A program made the position numbers and the translations under genes. The notes under the pieces are model-generated. The model worked only from the letters and a program-made list of their open reading frames with translations, was not told the origin of the DNA and searched no databases. Positions 63,289 to 64,000 of a DNA stretch of 64,000 nucleotides are shown here, one piece after another. This DNA is from Ruegeria sediminis (GTDB lineage Bacteria > Pseudomonadota > Alphaproteobacteria > Rhodobacterales > Rhodobacteraceae). Numbering within the stretch: position 1 is the first letter of the stretch; every line of letters begins with the position of its first letter. The stretch covers positions 558,001 to 622,000 of the forward strand of contig NZ_VCPD01000003.1 of NCBI RefSeq assembly GCF_005938215.1, written 5' to 3'.

Positions 63289-63712
63289 AGACGTCAAGGA
63301 CTATGAGGTCGGGTATGGCAAGCCGCCGAAGACGAGCCGGTTCCAGAAGGGTCAGTCGGGCAATCCGAAAGGACGGCCGAAGGGCGCCAAGGGGTTGAAT
63401 GCCAGCCTGAAGCGCGAGTTGGAGTCGAAGATCACGGTCCGCGAGGGCAACCGGGAGATCCGGATCTCCAAGGCGGAGGCCATGGCCAAGCGGATTACGA
63501 CCGGTGCACTCAAAGGTGACCCCAAGATGTTGATGGCACTTCTGAAACTCGATGCCGAACTGTTCAACGTCGTCGAGTCAGAAGCGGAGGCCAACGCCGG
63601 CGCTGGCCTGCCCGAGCCGGTCGATTTTGACATCCTCCGGGATTTCTTTTCCGCCCCGCGGGCCGGCGAAGAAGACATCGAAGACGAGGAGACCGATGAT
63701 GTCGGCACCTGA
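63281..63712 (+). CDS. DUF5681 domain protein
   Basis: A 143-residue protein starting with a basic segment (TSRFQKGQSGNPKGRPKGAKG) typical of DUF5681, a family found just before terminase genes in phages and prophages. The C-terminal end is acidic (EEDIEDEETDDVGT). It may act as a small-terminase-like or packaging accessory protein; that is inference from position. It overlaps the methyltransferase gene by 8 bp and the terminase gene by 14 bp. Confidence 0.88.
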   Translation: MSEDVKDYEVGYGKPPKTSRFQKGQSGNPKGRPKGAKGLNASLKRELESKITVREGNREIRISKAEAMAKRITTGALKGDPKMLMALLKLDAELFNVVESEAEANAGAGLPEPVDFDILRDFFSAPRAGEEDIEDEETDDVGT

Positions 63713-64000
63713 TCCCCGCATGGTCCGGCAGGCTGTGAACGCTGTCTGCCGGGACAACTTCTTTTCGTTCGTGTGGAAGGTGTTCGACACCCTCCATCAC
63801 GGGCCCAATGGCACGTTCGAGCCGGCCTGGCACGTGCGCGCGATGTGTCATGCGCTCGACAACGTGCGAACCGGTGAGTACCACCGGCTGGTCATCAACA
63901 TCCCGCCCCGCTGCCTGAAATCCGTGACCGTGGCGGTGTCTTACGTGGCCTTCCTGCTGGGGCATCATCCCGGGGCCAAGATCATCGTGGCCAGCTACGG
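63699..64000 (+). CDS. Phage terminase large subunit, N-terminal part (runs off the window)
   Basis: The frame is open to the right edge, giving ~100 residues: SAPDPRMVRQAVNAVCRDNF, then FSFVWKVFDTLHHGP, then HRLVINIPPRCLKSVTVAVS, a Walker A-like motif in the position of the usual PPRxGKS, and FLLGHHPGAKIIVASYG. This is the start of a terminase ATPase that packages phage DNA. Start at ATG 63699 with GAGGAG seven bases upstream; an ATG three bases earlier is possible. The C-terminal nuclease domain lies beyond the window, so activity cannot be judged. Confidence 0.88.
   Translation, partial: MSAPDPRMVRQAVNAVCRDNFFSFVWKVFDTLHHGPNGTFEPAWHVRAMCHALDNVRTGEYHRLVINIPPRCLKSVTVAVSYVAFLLGHHPGAKIIVASY

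Overview
The window is chromosomal, high-GC DNA from an alphaproteobacterium. It most likely belongs to the Rhodobacteraceae (Roseobacter group). The support is the protein content and order: birA-coaX-rnj, heterotetrameric sarcosine oxidase soxBDAG, nrdR-ribD, dnaG-rpoD, mmcB, DUF3572 next to a PleD-like protein, and DUF6324- and DUF983-like proteins. Two independent signals agree: an alphaproteobacterial LexA box (GTTC-N7-GTTC) upstream of mmcB, and a tRNA-His that lacks the otherwise universal G-1 and carries A73.

Layout. (1) 1-4 kb: the 3' end of birA, then coaX and ribonuclease J, facing a NUDIX hydrolase and a DUF983 protein. (2) 4.1-6.0 kb: an EF-hand protein, an ECF-type sigma factor, a small one-helix protein that may be its anti-sigma factor, and a CpxP/heavy-metal-sensor-like protein. 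(3) 6-11.5 kb: signalling genes, namely a PleD-like protein without its GGDEF domain, DUF3572, a HAD phosphatase, an MttB-family methyltransferase without pyrrolysine, and a two-gene unit that resembles a split soluble guanylate cyclase (an H-NOX-like protein followed by an HNOBA-GGDEF diguanylate cyclase). (4) 11.6-20.5 kb: a peptidoglycan-binding protein, a CbiX-type chelatase, an AEC transporter, and a tightly overlapping operon read right to left (SPOR lipoprotein, dacC, tmk, holB, tatD, MBL hydrolase). (5) 20.7-25.6 kb: two identical tRNA-Glu genes, recJ, glpX, homoserine dehydrogenase and a small lipoprotein. (6) 25.7-31 kb: a TetR regulator with a perfect operator, a monooxygenase-fold protein, a pirin, and three TadE/TadG-type pilus-associated genes. 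(7) 31-39 kb: glutamate-type dehydrogenase, an outer-membrane-like barrel and soxBDAG. (8) 39-43.5 kb: dnaG and rpoD with a strong terminator. (9) 43.5-54.8 kb: nrdR-ribD, ribE, ribB and ribH-nusB. This riboflavin series is split by three antisense capsule genes (kpsC-type, polysaccharide export, kpsS-type) and by a proline-racemase-family gene.

The right end is accessory. A less GC-rich gene (55.4-56.8 kb) fuses a class I methyltransferase-like domain to a PIG-L deacetylase and is followed by about 350 bp of unrecognised DNA. Then come SOS-controlled mmcB, a small acidic protein, a GNAT acetyltransferase, tRNA-His and tRNA-Ser. Just past tRNA-Ser lies a cluster of CAGGGAA repeats and the start of an integrated phage-like element. 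The element carries a large serine recombinase, DUF2924 and DUF3489 proteins, a divergent promoter region with three inverted repeats, a ParB-DNA methyltransferase fusion, a DUF5681 protein and the start of a terminase large subunit that runs off the window.

The most interesting signals are: the H-NOX-like/HNOBA-GGDEF pair, in which the heme-ligating His and the YxSxR motif are gone; the GGDEF-less, phosphoacceptor-less PleD nearby; the methyltransferase-deacetylase fusion; and the repeat-bearing boundary of the integrated element.
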